The notes under the pieces were generated by a model that saw only the letters and a program-made list of their open reading frames with translations, did not search any database and had not been told where the DNA came from. The position numbers and the translations under genes are program-made. Below are positions 13,670 to 23,359 of a DNA stretch of 24,221 bases, piece after piece (the first letter of the stretch is position 1; each line of letters starts with the position of its first letter). Origin of the DNA: Pseudolysinimonas_A sp041984585 (lineage in GTDB: Bacteria; Actinomycetota; Actinomycetes; Actinomycetales; Microbacteriaceae); contig JBHIXX010000037.1 of NCBI GenBank assembly GCA_041984585.1, forward strand, positions 1 to 24,221. The letters run 5' to 3'.

Positions 13670-15133
13670 CGGACGGGCGCCCTCCGCCTCCTCGGTGATG
13701 CGCAGCGCCATGCCCGAGAAGATCACGCCGTGGAACGGGAGGATCGCGAACCAGTAGAGGCGCCCGGCGAGTCCGCGCGGGAAGAAGACCGCGCGCTGCC
13801 GGTAGCGGCTGCCGTCGCCGTCCGGCTCGACGCCGAGCTCCAGCCAGGCCAGCCCCGGCAGCTTCATCTCCGCGCGCAACCGCAGCATCCGCCCGCGCTC
13901 CAGCCGCTCCACCCGCCAGAAGTCGAGCGCGTCGCCCACGTGCAGCCGCTCCGGATCCCGCCGCCCGCGGCGCAGCCCCACGCCGCCGACCAGCTTGTCG
14001 ATCCAGCCGCGGGCCGCCCAGGCGAGCGGGAACGAGTACCAGCCGTTCTCGCCGCCGATCGCCTCGATCACCCGCCAGACGGCATCCGGCGGCGCGCTGC
14101 TGCGCCGCTCCCGCTCGTCGGTGTAGACGGTGTGCCCCGCCCAGTCGGGGTCGCTCGGCAGCGGGTCGCTCGGCGCGCCGGCCACCGGATCGTTGCGCCA
14201 CGACGTCTCGACCTCGCCGTCGCGCATCCGCTCCAGCGCCAGGCGCACCGCCCGCCGATACGGCGTGAGGCCCTCCGGCGGGTCGGGGATGAAGGCGCGG
14301 ATGTCGTCCTCCCGGCACACGGCGTCGTGCTGCAGCGACGAGATGATCGGCACCGCGAGCGAGCGCGGGATCGGCGTCACCAAGTTCACCCACTGCGACG
14401 CGAGCCACGGGGTGAGCACGGGCAGCGCGGCGATCGGCCGCTGCGGCAGCCCCGCCTCGACGGCGTAGCCATTCATCATCTGGCCGTAGCGCAGCACGTC
14501 GGGCCCGCCGATGTCGAACGCGCGGTTCACCCGGCGCGGCAGCTTCGCGGCGCGGATCAGGTAATAGAGCACGTCACGCACCGCGATCGGCTGGATGCGG
14601 TTGCGCACCCAGCGCGGCGCCGGCATGTACGGCAGCACCTCGGTGAGGTGCCGGATCATCTCGAACGACGCCGACCCCGACCCGATCACCACCCCGGCCT
14701 GCAGCGCCGCCGTCGGCACGCCCGACTCGAGCAGGATGCGGCCCACCTCGGCGCGGGACCGCAGGTGCGGGGAGAGCTCGCGGATCGGCACATCCGGATG
14801 CAGCCCGCCGAGGTACACGATGCGCCGCACCCGGGCCGCCCGGCAGGCGGTCGCCATCGTCTGCGCGATGCGCCGCTCGGTGCGCTCGAAGTCGCGGGTC
14901 GAGCCCATCGAGTGCACCAGGTAGTAGACGACGTGCACGCCCTTCACGGCGCGGGCCACCGCATCCGGGTCGGCCAGGTCGCCCTGCACGATCTCGGCGC
15001 GCGCCGCCCACGGCACATCGCGCAGCCGCTCGGCGTCACGCACCAGCACCCGCACCCGGTGCCCGGCCTCGATCAGCCGCGGCGCGAGCCGCCCGCCGAT
15101 GTACCCGGTCGCGCCGGTGACGAGGATGCGCAT
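13661..15133 (-). CDS. NAD(P)-binding SDR-type protein with C-terminal DUF2867 domain
   Basis: A 490-residue two-domain protein. Residues 1-310 form an atypical (extended) SDR/NmrA-like Rossmann domain: MRILVTGATGYIGGRL has the GxxGxxG nucleotide loop, followed by VVYYLVHSMGS, PRWVRNRIQPIAVRDVLYYL and FDIGGPDVLRYGQMMNGYA. No standard YxxxK catalytic pair is seen. Residues about 335-490 match DUF2867, with AIGGENGWYSFPLAWAARGW, DALDFWRVERLERGRMLRL and RLYWFAILPFHGVIFSGMAL. The role is unknown; relatives are annotated as NAD(P)H-binding or nucleoside-diphosphate-sugar epimerase-like. It follows its shorter paralogue by 4 bases, so the two are co-transcribed. The ATG at 15133 starts directly at the Rossmann strand; the open frame further upstream is shadow. 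Confidence 0.85.
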   Translation of the reverse strand: MRILVTGATGYIGGRLAPRLIEAGHRVRVLVRDAERLRDVPWAARAEIVQGDLADPDAVARAVKGVHVVYYLVHSMGSTRDFERTERRIAQTMATACRAARVRRIVYLGGLHPDVPIRELSPHLRSRAEVGRILLESGVPTAALQAGVVIGSGSASFEMIRHLTEVLPYMPAPRWVRNRIQPIAVRDVLYYLIRAAKLPRRVNRAFDIGGPDVLRYGQMMNGYAVEAGLPQRPIAALPVLTPWLASQWVNLVTPIPRSLAVPIISSLQHDAVCREDDIRAFIPDPPEGLTPYRRAVRLALERMRDGEVETSWRNDPVAGAPSDPLPSDPDWAGHTVYTDERERRSSAPPDAVWRVIEAIGGENGWYSFPLAWAARGWIDKLVGGVGLRRGRRDPERLHVGDALDFWRVERLERGRMLRLRAEMKLPGLAWLELGVEPDGDGSRYRQRAVFFPRGLAGRLYWFAILPFHGVIFSGMALRITEEAEGARPTR

Positions 15134-15137
15134 CCGG

Positions 15138-16133
15138 TCACCGTCGCGGGAGCAGGTGGAACAGGCGCCAGCGCCGGCGGCCGAGCACCCGCTCCTCGGC
15201 GCGCACGTCGTCGCGCCACGTCGTCGGCGGCTCGTCACCCTCGTCGAGCGCCGCCCGCACCGCCGCCCGGTACGGGATGAGCCCGTCGGGCGGGTCGGGC
15301 AGGAAGATGCGGATGGCGTTCTCGCGGCAGATCGCATCGTGCTGCAGCGCCGCGATGAGCGGTTCGACGATGGTGTCGGGCAGGCGGGTCACCATCTCGG
15401 CCCAGCGGCGCGTGAGCTGGCGCGCCGTGACCGGCAGCGGCGCGATCTTGCGCTGCGGCAGGCCCGCCTCGACCGCGTAGCCGTTGATCAGCTGCCCGAC
15501 CCGCAGCACGTCGGGACCGCCGACGTCGAACGTGCGGTTCGCCTGCTTGGGCAGCTTCAGGCACGCCACCAGGTAGTGCAGCAGGTCGTCGATCGCGATC
15601 GGCTGCATTCGGTTGCGCATCCAGCGCGGGGCCGGCAGGTAGGCCAAGCCGCCGAGCAGGTGGCGGATGAGCTCCAGCGCCGCCGAGCCGCCGCCGATGA
15701 TCAGCCCCGGCTGCAGCGACGCCGTCGGAACGCCCGACTCGATGAGCACCTGCCCCGCCGCCGCCCGTGCCCGCAGCTGCGCCGACCACGCCTCCGGGTC
15801 GGCCTCGGGTCGCAGCTCGCCGAGGTGCACGACGCGGCGCACCCGCGCGCCCTTCGCGGCGCGGGCGATGCTCTCCGCGGTGAGCACCTCGTCGCGCTCC
15901 ACCGTGCGCTCCCGCGATGTGGGGTGGGCGAGGTGGTAGACCACCTGCACGCCGCGCACCGCGGCATCCAGGGCGGCGCGGTCTCCTCCGCGCACGACCT
16001 CGACCCGGTCCGCCCACGCGCGGTCGGAGACGTCGCGCGGGGCGAGCACGCGCACCCGGTGCCCCGCCGCCACGAGGCGGGGGACGAGCCGACCGCCGAC
16101 GTACCCGTCGGCGCCGGTGACGAGGATGCGCAC
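15138..16133 (-). CDS. NAD(P)-binding SDR-type protein, tandem paralogue without DUF2867
   Basis: A 331-residue atypical SDR/epimerase-like protein. It has the nucleotide loop in MRILVTGADGYVGGRLVPRL, then VVYHLAHPTSRERT, GVPTASLQPGLIIGGGSAA, PRWMRNRMQPIAIDDLLHYL, FDVGGPDVLRVGQLINGYA, and ends IPYRAAVRAALDEGD plus a basic tail. It is closely similar over its whole length to the first 310 residues of the next gene, indicating a tandem duplication, but it lacks the DUF2867 domain. The GTG at 16133 lies 6 bases after a TAGGCT -10 box, with no ribosome site. Specific substrate unknown. Confidence 0.85.
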   Translation of the reverse strand: MRILVTGADGYVGGRLVPRLVAAGHRVRVLAPRDVSDRAWADRVEVVRGGDRAALDAAVRGVQVVYHLAHPTSRERTVERDEVLTAESIARAAKGARVRRVVHLGELRPEADPEAWSAQLRARAAAGQVLIESGVPTASLQPGLIIGGGSAALELIRHLLGGLAYLPAPRWMRNRMQPIAIDDLLHYLVACLKLPKQANRTFDVGGPDVLRVGQLINGYAVEAGLPQRKIAPLPVTARQLTRRWAEMVTRLPDTIVEPLIAALQHDAICRENAIRIFLPDPPDGLIPYRAAVRAALDEGDEPPTTWRDDVRAEERVLGRRRWRLFHLLPRR

Positions 16134-16139
16134 GCACCC

Positions 16140-16145
16140 AGCCTA
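16140..16145 (-). promoter_or_regulatory. -10 box for the leaderless SDR operon transcript
   Basis: On the minus strand TAGGCT ends 6 bases before the GTG at 16133, the same geometry as the other leaderless starts in this window. Confidence 0.5.
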
Positions 16146-16203
16146 GGCGGCGACACGCCCGGGACGACGGGACCTCGGTCCGTCCGACCGCGTGCCGCGG
16201 GGC

Positions 16204-16243
16204 CCCGGCGCCGGGCGCGTGGCCGAGGCCCGTCGGGTCGGCC
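16204..16243 (-). terminator. Hairpin terminator candidate after the deoC-aldehyde dehydrogenase operon
   Basis: Starting 5 bases after the stop codon at 16249-16251 (minus strand), GGCCGA (16221-16226) pairs with TCGGCC (16238-16243). A 12-base GC palindrome CCCGGCGCCGGG (16204-16215) follows. No T tract is present. Confidence 0.45.
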
Positions 16244-16248
16244 CGCGG

Positions 16249-17111
16249 TCAGAGCATCGCCTGGGTGTGCCAGACCGTCTTCGTCTCGGTGACCGCCAGG
16301 ATGCGCGCGAGGCTCGGCGCCGGGATGCCCGGCGACGGCGCGGTGACCCGCTTCAGCGTCTCCGCCGCGGCCACCTCGAGCTCCACCCAGTCGATATCCC
16401 CGGCGCCGGTCAGGTCGAGGGCGTTGACGTCGGCGTGCGCCGCGAGCCACGGCGCCATCTCGGCGGGCGAGCCGGTCAGCACGTTCACCACGCCCCCGGG
16501 CAGGTCGCTGGTGGCGAGCACCTCGGCGAGCGAGATCGCGCTCAGCGGGCGCGCCTCATCCGGGATGACGACGACGGTGTTGCCCGCGACCAGGATGGGC
16601 GCGACGGTGGCCACGAGGCCGAGCAGCGAACCGCCGGCGACCCCCTGCGGCGCGATCGCGGCGACCACGCCGGTCGGCTCGGGCACCGAGAGGTTGAAGA
16701 ACGGACCCGCCACCGGGTTGCCCGCGCCGGCGACCTGCGGGTACTTGTCGCACCATCCGGCGTACCAGACCCAGGCGTCGATCGCGGCGTCGACCTGCTT
16801 GGTCGCCGCGGCGGCCGACCCGCCCTCGGTGGCGCGGATCTCGGCGACGAACTGCTCCCGCCGCCCCTCCAGCACCTCGGCGACCCGGTAGAGCACCTGG
16901 CCGCGGTTGTACGCGGTCGCCCCGGCCCACCCGGGCTGCGCCGCGCGGGCCGCCACGACGGCGTCGCGGGCGTCCTTGCGCGAGGCGAGCGCCGCGTTGG
17001 CGAGGAACGCTCCCTTCGGCGTCGTCACCTCGTAGGTGCGGCCCGACTCGCTGCGCGGGAACTTGCCGCCGACGAACAGCTTGTAGGTCTTCGGGATCTC
17101 CAACCTCGTGC

Positions 17112-17115
<4 letters not shown>
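16249..17115 (-). CDS. Truncated aldehyde dehydrogenase-family protein lacking the catalytic region
   Basis: A 288-residue protein matching only the first part of an aldehyde dehydrogenase: YKLFVGGKFPRSESGRTYEV, the NAD-binding run PTGVVAAIAPQGVAGGSLLG, APILVAGNTVVVIPDEARPL and DLPGGVVNVLTGSPAEM. The family's ELGG glutamate motif and the catalytic-cysteine loop are both absent. The chain ends with a distinct 45-residue segment, ETLKRVTAPSPGIPAPSLAR and then KTVWHT. The reading frame is intact and overlaps the complete enzyme by GTGA (17115-17112), so it looks maintained rather than decayed. It may be a non-catalytic partner subunit, reminiscent of the second half of the two-domain ALDH16 proteins. 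The alternative GTG at 17118 adds one residue. Confidence 0.8.
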
Positions 17116-18586
<1,471 letters not shown>

Positions 18587-18587
<1 letters not shown>

Positions 18588-19627
18588 CAGTCCACCGTCA
18601 CGTAGTCGGGGCCGCTGTACCGGCCGGTGGTCAGCTTCTGCCGCTGCAGCAGCACGTCGTTGAGCAGCGACGAGGCGCCGTAGCGGAACAGGTGCGGCTG
18701 CAGCCAGTGCTCGCCCACCGTCTCGGCGACGGTCACCAGGTACTTGATCGCATCCTTCGAGGTGCGGATGCCGCCGGCCGGCTTCACGCCGACCTGCTCG
18801 CCGGTGAGGCGGTGCCACTCGGCAACCACCTGCAGCATGAGCAGGGTCACCGGCAGGGTCGCCGCGGGGCTCACCTTGCCGGTCGAGGTCTTGATGAAGT
18901 CGGCGCCGGCGAGGATCGCCAGCCACGACGCCTTGCGCACGTTGTCGTAGGTCTGCAGCTCGCCGGTCTCGAGGATCACCTTGAGGCTCGCCGAGGTGCC
19001 GTCCGGGCGGCGGCAGGCCTCCTTCACGGCGACGATCTGGTCGAAGACGACGCCGTAGTGGCCGGCGAGGAACGCGCCGCGGTCGATCACCATGTCGATC
19101 TCGTCGGCGCCCGCGGCCACCGCGTCCTCGGTGTCGGCGATCTTCACCCGCAGCGACGCCCGGCCGCTGGGGAAGGCCGTCGCGACCGCGGCGACCGAGA
19201 TGAGCCCGTCGTCGGGGTCGCCGTGCAGCGAGCCGAGCGCGGCGACGGCGTGCTCGACCATGTCGCCGTAGACACAGACCGCCGCGACCCGCGGCGTCGA
19301 GTGGTCCGACGGGTCGGGCGTGATCGCCTTCGCGACGAGCGAGCGCACCTTGCCGGGGGTGTCTGCCCCCTCGAGCGTGGTCAGGTCCATCAGGCCGATG
19401 ATGCGGTCGAGCGCCCACGCCTTCGAGGTGGTCTTGATCGACCGGGTGCCGAGTCCGGCGGCGCGCGCCTCGAGCCCGACGGCGTCGACGCCGGCGAGTC
19501 CCTCCAGGTGCAGCCGCAGGCTCTTCTCGGTGAGGTCGCCGCCGATCATCCGGATGGCGCGATCCGCCGGGGCGAGGGCCACCACCTCCGCCCCCGTCGG
19601 CGACCCGCCGTTCGTCTGGCCCGTCAT
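18587..19627 (-). CDS. deoC: Deoxyribose-phosphate aldolase
   Basis: A 346-residue class I aldolase that cleaves 2-deoxyribose-5-phosphate to acetaldehyde and glyceraldehyde-3-phosphate in deoxynucleoside catabolism. The Schiff-base lysine is Lys246 in GADFIKTSTGK. The second active-site lysine is Lys282 in GVKPAGGIRTS, and the Asp178 region reads GADEIDMVIDRGAF. It is longer than the 250-260-residue E. coli enzyme, with about 60 extra N-terminal residues, like the longer DeoC group that also includes animal enzymes. It heads an operon with two aldehyde dehydrogenase-type genes. The ATG at 19627 is 7 bases after a TAGACT -10 box with no ribosome site, so the transcript is probably leaderless. 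The promoter is shared with the divergent ROK gene. Confidence 0.95.
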
Positions 19628-19634
19628 CCGTCGG

Positions 19635-19644
19635 AGTCTACGCT
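19635..19644. promoter_or_regulatory. Second symmetric bidirectional promoter with overlapping -10 boxes
   Basis: The plus strand reads AGTCTACGCT. AGTCTA (19635-19640) is TAGACT on the minus strand, 7 bases before the deoC ATG. TACGCT (19639-19644) is 6 bases before the ROK GTG. The hexamers share the TA, exactly as at 1350-1359. Confidence 0.6.
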
Positions 19645-19650
19645 GGCGGT

Positions 19651-20592
19651 GTGGATCCCGCCCTCGCCCTCGACCTCGGCGGCACCAAGGTGGAGGCCGC
19701 GCTCGTCACCGCTGACGGCGCCGTCGTCGCCGGCAGCCGCCATCGCCGACCGACCGGACCGACCGCGACGTCGGCCGACCTCGCCCAGGCCGTGACCGAC
19801 GTCGTCACCGCGACCCTCGCCCCCGTCGGCGGAGCGGTGGCCGGCGTCGGCATCGGCAGCGCCGGACCGATCGACCGTCCCGCCGGGGCGGTGTCGCCGC
19901 TCAACCTGCCGGTGTGGCGCGGCTTCCCGCTGCGCGACCACGTGGCCGACGTGGCGCGCGCACTCGGCCTGCCCCCGGCGGCACCGGTCCGGCTCGAGAT
20001 GGACGGCATCTGCATCGCCCTCGCCGAGCACTGGCTGGGCGCGGCGCGCGGGTCCGACGACGTGATGGGGATGATCGTGTCGACCGGCATCGGCGGGGGC
20101 CTCATCCTCGGCGGTCGCGTCGTGCCCGGGCCGACCGGCAACGCCGGACACGTCGGCCACCTCGCCGCGGCCGGCCACGACGAGCCGTGCCCGTGCGGCG
20201 GACGCGGCTGCGTCGAGGCGGTGGCGTCCGGCCCCAGCAGCGTGCGCTGGGCGCGCGCGCAGGGATGGGGCGGGAGTACCGGCGAGGATCTCGCGGCCGG
20301 CGTCTCCGCGGGCGATCCGATCGCCCTCGCCGCCGTCGAGCGCGCCGGTCGTGCCCTCGGCTCGGCGCTCGCCTCCGCGACCGCGCTGGTCGACGTCGAG
20401 GTGATCGCGATCGGCGGCGGCTTCTCGCGAGTGTCGCCCGACCTGCTCGACATCGTGCGCGACGAGATCGCCCGGCACGCCGGCTTCGGCTTCGTCACCA
20501 AGGTGCGCGTCGTGCCGTCGGGGCTCGGCGACGAGGGCCCGCTGGTGGGCGCCGCGGCGCTCGTGCACCGCCCCGAGCTGCTCGCCGACTGA
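19651..20592 (+). CDS. ROK-family sugar kinase
   Basis: A 313-residue ROK protein without a helix-turn-helix, so a kinase rather than a repressor. It has the ATP-binding loop LALDLGGTKVEAALV (5-19) and GVGIGSAGPIDRPAG. STGIGGGLILGG forms the second phosphate loop, and the zinc-site segment is NAGHVGHLA followed by CPCGGRGCVEAVASGPS. VIAIGGGFSRVSPDLL completes the adenosine site. Glucokinase or N-acetylmannosamine kinase activity is possible; the sequence does not decide. The GTG at 19651 follows TACGCT by 6 bases, indicating a leaderless transcript. It is divergent from deoC on the shared promoter. Confidence 0.9.
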   Translation: MDPALALDLGGTKVEAALVTADGAVVAGSRHRRPTGPTATSADLAQAVTDVVTATLAPVGGAVAGVGIGSAGPIDRPAGAVSPLNLPVWRGFPLRDHVADVARALGLPPAAPVRLEMDGICIALAEHWLGAARGSDDVMGMIVSTGIGGGLILGGRVVPGPTGNAGHVGHLAAAGHDEPCPCGGRGCVEAVASGPSSVRWARAQGWGGSTGEDLAAGVSAGDPIALAAVERAGRALGSALASATALVDVEVIAIGGGFSRVSPDLLDIVRDEIARHAGFGFVTKVRVVPSGLGDEGPLVGAAALVHRPELLAD

Positions 20593-20594
20593 GC

Positions 20595-20629
20595 GGTCCG
20601 CGGCACTGACCGGGTCCGCCGCGCGGGCC
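20595..20629. terminator. Weak hairpin between convergent ROK and ribF genes
   Basis: GGTCCGCG (20595-20602) can pair with CGCGGGCC (20622-20629) with one G-T pair and a 19-base loop. It sits between convergent gene ends; the thermodynamic support is modest. Confidence 0.3.
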
Positions 20630-20652
20630 GGGTCGAGCCGTGACGGGACGGA

Positions 20653-21588
20653 TCAGGACGCGTCGGCGAGGATGCCGCGCACGGCGGCGACGTCCGCGGT
20701 GAGCGCGGCGATCAGCTCGTCGACGCCGTCGAAGCGCAGCATGCCGCGCACGCGGTCGACGAACTCCAGCTCGATCTCGCGGCCGTAGAGGTCGGCGTCG
20801 ACGTCGAGCAGGTGCGCCTCGGTGCGCCGGGCGGGCACACCCTCGAAGGTCGGGTTGTTGCCGATCGACACCGCCGCCGCGTACCGCTCCCCGTCGATCC
20901 GCGCCCAGGCGGCGTAGACGGCGTCGGCGGGCAGGTACCCCTCGATCGCCGGATCGAGGTTCGCGGTCGGGAACCCCAGCTCGCGCCCGCGCCGGTCACC
21001 CGGCACCACCGTCGAGCGCACGCGGTGCCGCCGCCCGAGCAGGACCGCGGCCGCCGCGACCTCCCCCTCGGCCAGCAGGCTCCGGATGCGACTCGACGAG
21101 ACGCGCCCGCCGTCGATCTCGACGTCGGCGATCAGCTCGACGTCGAAGCCGAGCCCGCCGCCGAGCTCGCGCAGCAGCGGCACCTCGCCCGCGCCGCGGG
21201 CCCCGACCCGGAAGTCGGCGCCGGCGAGCACCGCGCGCGCGCCGAGCCGGTCGACCAGCAGGTCGCGCACGAACGCGTCGGGCTGCTGCGCGGCGAGGGC
21301 GTGGTCGAAGACCAGCTCGACCGTCGTGGCGACCCCGGCGGCGGCGAGCAGCTCGGCGCGCTGGGCGCGGCTGGTCAGCGGCTCGGGCGCCTTCTCGGGG
21401 GCGAACAGGCTGAGCGGGTTGCGGTCGAAGGTGACGACCACCGGGGCGACCCCGCGCTCGTCGGCGAGCGCGCAGAGCTGGCCGATGACCCCGACGTGAC
21501 CGAGGTGCACGCCGTCGAACTTGCCGATCGTGACGGCGCTCGGGCCGAACCCGTCCGGGACGGCATCCGCCCCCTCGATCAGCTCCAC
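20653..21588 (-). CDS. ribF: Bifunctional riboflavin kinase/FAD synthetase
   Basis: A 311-residue RibF that converts riboflavin to FMN and then FAD. The N-terminal nucleotidyltransferase has AVTIGKFDGVHLGHVGV with the HLGH signature (28-31), VVTFDRNPLSLF, and SSSRIRSLL (164-172). The C-terminal flavokinase has GRELGFPTANL (201-211), YAAAVSIGNNPTF and TEAHLLDVDADLYGREIELEF. Length and domain order are normal. The GTG at 21588 is one base after the upstream stop, with GGAG 7 bases upstream, so it is translated as part of the truB operon. No FMN riboswitch is visible, as expected for an internal gene. Confidence 0.96.
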   Translation of the reverse strand: MELIEGADAVPDGFGPSAVTIGKFDGVHLGHVGVIGQLCALADERGVAPVVVTFDRNPLSLFAPEKAPEPLTSRAQRAELLAAAGVATTVELVFDHALAAQQPDAFVRDLLVDRLGARAVLAGADFRVGARGAGEVPLLRELGGGLGFDVELIADVEIDGGRVSSSRIRSLLAEGEVAAAAVLLGRRHRVRSTVVPGDRRGRELGFPTANLDPAIEGYLPADAVYAAWARIDGERYAAAVSIGNNPTFEGVPARRTEAHLLDVDADLYGREIELEFVDRVRGMLRFDGVDELIAALTADVAAVRGILADAS

Positions 21589-21589
21589 C

Positions 21590-22021
21590 TCAGGACTCCG
21601 CGGGCGCGGCCGCGCGGCGACGCAGCCACAGCATCCCGACGATCGGCAGAGCGAGCGGCACGAACAGGTAGCCCATGCCGTAGACGCTCCACACCGTCGC
21701 CTCGCGGCCGAACGGATCGATCGAGTCGAGCCCGAGCGCGGCGGGCGCGGCGACGCTGAGCGTGCCGATCACGAGCACCCCCGCCAGCTCGAAGCAGAGC
21801 GTCGCCCAGGCGACGCGGTCCCAGCCGAGCGCGAGCGCGAGCGTGGCGAGGATGTAGACCACGCCGGCGACCGCCGACAGCAGGAACGCGACGGGCGCCT
21901 CCTCGAACCGGTCGACGATCTGGAACACCGACCGGCCGGTGGCGGCGATGGCGAGCACGGCGTAGACGGCGACGAGGATGCGGCCGGGTCCGGAGGCGGC
22001 GGCGCGGGTCGAGCTGGACAT
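21590..22021 (-). CDS. Small four-helix membrane protein next to ribF
   Basis: A 143-residue integral membrane protein of unknown function. Hydrophobic segments are ILVAVYAVLAIAATG, VAFLLSAVAGVVYILATLAL, ATLCFELAGVLVIGTLSVAA and YLFVPLALPIVGMLWL, ending in a basic RRR tail. The motif SVFQIVDRFEEAPVAFLLSA recalls a membrane protein often found beside ribF in Microbacteriaceae, as I remember it. The ATG at 22021 has no good ribosome site. TACGCT on the minus strand (22030-22035) ends 8 bases before it, so it may have its own near-leaderless promoter besides read-through from truB. Confidence 0.78.
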   Translation of the reverse strand: MSSSTRAAASGPGRILVAVYAVLAIAATGRSVFQIVDRFEEAPVAFLLSAVAGVVYILATLALALGWDRVAWATLCFELAGVLVIGTLSVAAPAALGLDSIDPFGREATVWSVYGMGYLFVPLALPIVGMLWLRRRAAAPAES

Positions 22022-22071
22022 CGGGGATCAGCGTAATCGGGCGCGCCCCGACGCGCGGCCCGGCGACCCGA

Positions 22072-22440
22072 TCAGGCGACCTGCACCGTCCAGATGACGT
22101 GCATCCGGTAGAGCATCACGGCGATCGCGAGGGCCGCGACGCCCAGCACGACGGTGCTCCAGCGCGACCGGTCGGAGAGCACCCAGATGCCCGCCAGGAA
22201 CGGGATCAGCGCGGCGGTGATGAGGTACAGCCAGAACTCCCCCGGGTTGCCGGTCGGCAGGTTGCCGACGGCCGGGCCGAGCGCCGCGACGACGATCTGG
22301 GCGAGCAGCAGCACTTCGACCAGGGCGAGCCCGCCGAGCGCGAGATCGTCGGGCTCGCGCCCGATCAGCCCGCGGATCACGCAGAACAGGCCGACCGCGA
22401 CGGCGAGCGCGATCTGCACGATGGTGAGCACGAGGATCAC
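22072..22440 (-). CDS. Small four-helix membrane protein coupled to truB
   Basis: A 122-residue integral membrane protein of unknown function. Helices are roughly ILVLTIVQIALAVAVGLFCVI, LALVEVLLLAQIVVAALG, FWLYLITAALIPFLAGIWVL and TVVLGVAALAIAVMLY. The short loops include GREPDDLALGG and GNLPTGNPGEF. It starts at GTG 22440, overlapping the truB stop as GTGA (22440-22437), so translation is coupled to truB. The family appears conserved in actinobacteria next to truB, but I cannot name it. Confidence 0.78.
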   Translation of the reverse strand: MILVLTIVQIALAVAVGLFCVIRGLIGREPDDLALGGLALVEVLLLAQIVVAALGPAVGNLPTGNPGEFWLYLITAALIPFLAGIWVLSDRSRWSTVVLGVAALAIAVMLYRMHVIWTVQVA

Positions 22441-23336
22441 GGGAGCACCTCCGAGGTGGGCATGTTGAGCACGACGCGGGCCGTGCCGCCGCGCACGGCG
22501 ACGAGCCCGGCGAGGCGGCCGTCGGCGGTGAGCGCCGCGACCGGGTCGGCGTCGGACGCGTCGACGGGGATGCGCTTGCCGTGCGCGAGGTCGCGCGCGC
22601 GGTCGTCGTCGAGGGTGACGGTGGGGAACAGCGCCGCCGCGACGCCCGCGGCCGGACGCAGGGCGTCGGGGCCGAGGCCGTCGAGGGCGACCGCGTCGTC
22701 GACGCCGAACGGACCGACCCGCGTGCGGCGCAGGGCGGTGAGGTGCCCGCCCACGCCGAGCGCGGCTCCGAGGTCGCGGGCGAGGGCGCGCACGTAGGTG
22801 CCCGACGAGACCGACACCCGCACGTCGAGGTCGATGAGCGCGCCGTCCCGCCGGGTCGCGAGCAGGTCGAACGCGGCGATCCGCACCGGTCGGGCCGGCA
22901 GGTCGACCTGCTCCCCCGCGCGGGCGCGGTCGTAGGAGCGGCGCCCGTCGACCTTGATCGCGCTGAAGCTGCTCGGCACCTGCTCGATGTCGCCGGTGAG
23001 CGCGCGGATGCCGTCCGCGATCGCCGCGTCGCTCACGCCGGCCGCGTCGACGGTCGCGATCACCTCGCCCTCGGCGTCGTCGGTGTCGGTGGACCGACCG
23101 AGCCGGATGGTGGCGTCGTACCCCTTGTCGAGCCCGACGATGTGGGTCAGCAGTCGGGTGGCGCTCCCCACCCCGAGGATGAGCAGTCCGGTGGCCATCG
23201 GGTCGAGCGTCCCGGCGTGGCCCACCTTGCGGGTGCCGAGCGCGCGGCGGGCGCGGGCGACGACGTCGTGGCTCGTCGGCCCGTTCGGCTTGTCGACGAG
23301 GACGATGCCCGTCGGGCCGCCCGCGGGGGTGCTCAT
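22437..23336 (-). CDS. truB: tRNA pseudouridine(55) synthase
   Basis: A 299-residue TruB that makes pseudouridine-55 in the T-loop of tRNAs. It begins IVLVDKPNGPTSHDVVARAR. The catalytic aspartate is Asp45 in KVGHAGTLDPMATGLL, then the substrate-binding Tyr in DKGYDATIRLG and the SSGTYVRALARDLG motif. A C-terminal domain suited to RNA binding follows (ending VLNMPTSEVLP). The ATG at 23336 is chosen because the family starts here and a TAGCCT -10 box ends 7 bases upstream, indicating a leaderless transcript. The longer open frame upstream runs into the regulator gene. Confidence 0.96.
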   Translation of the reverse strand: MSTPAGGPTGIVLVDKPNGPTSHDVVARARRALGTRKVGHAGTLDPMATGLLILGVGSATRLLTHIVGLDKGYDATIRLGRSTDTDDAEGEVIATVDAAGVSDAAIADGIRALTGDIEQVPSSFSAIKVDGRRSYDRARAGEQVDLPARPVRIAAFDLLATRRDGALIDLDVRVSVSSGTYVRALARDLGAALGVGGHLTALRRTRVGPFGVDDAVALDGLGPDALRPAAGVAAALFPTVTLDDDRARDLAHGKRIPVDASDADPVAALTADGRLAGLVAVRGGTARVVLNMPTSEVLP

Positions 23337-23343
23337 CGCCTTC

Positions 23344-23349
23344 AGGCTA
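23344..23349 (-). promoter_or_regulatory. -10 box of the truB operon
   Basis: On the minus strand TAGCCT ends 7 bases before the truB ATG; the GAAGG in between is too close to act as a ribosome site. Confidence 0.45.
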
Positions 23350-23359
23350 TCGGCAGCGG

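Noticed and set aside
12998..15280. 760-codon plus-strand open frame
   Set aside because: It runs antisense through two recognised genes and translates to repetitive His/Arg/Pro-rich sequence.
20593..22100. FMN riboswitch for ribF
   Set aside because: ribF starts one base after an upstream gene; there is no leader with the conserved RFN stem-loops.
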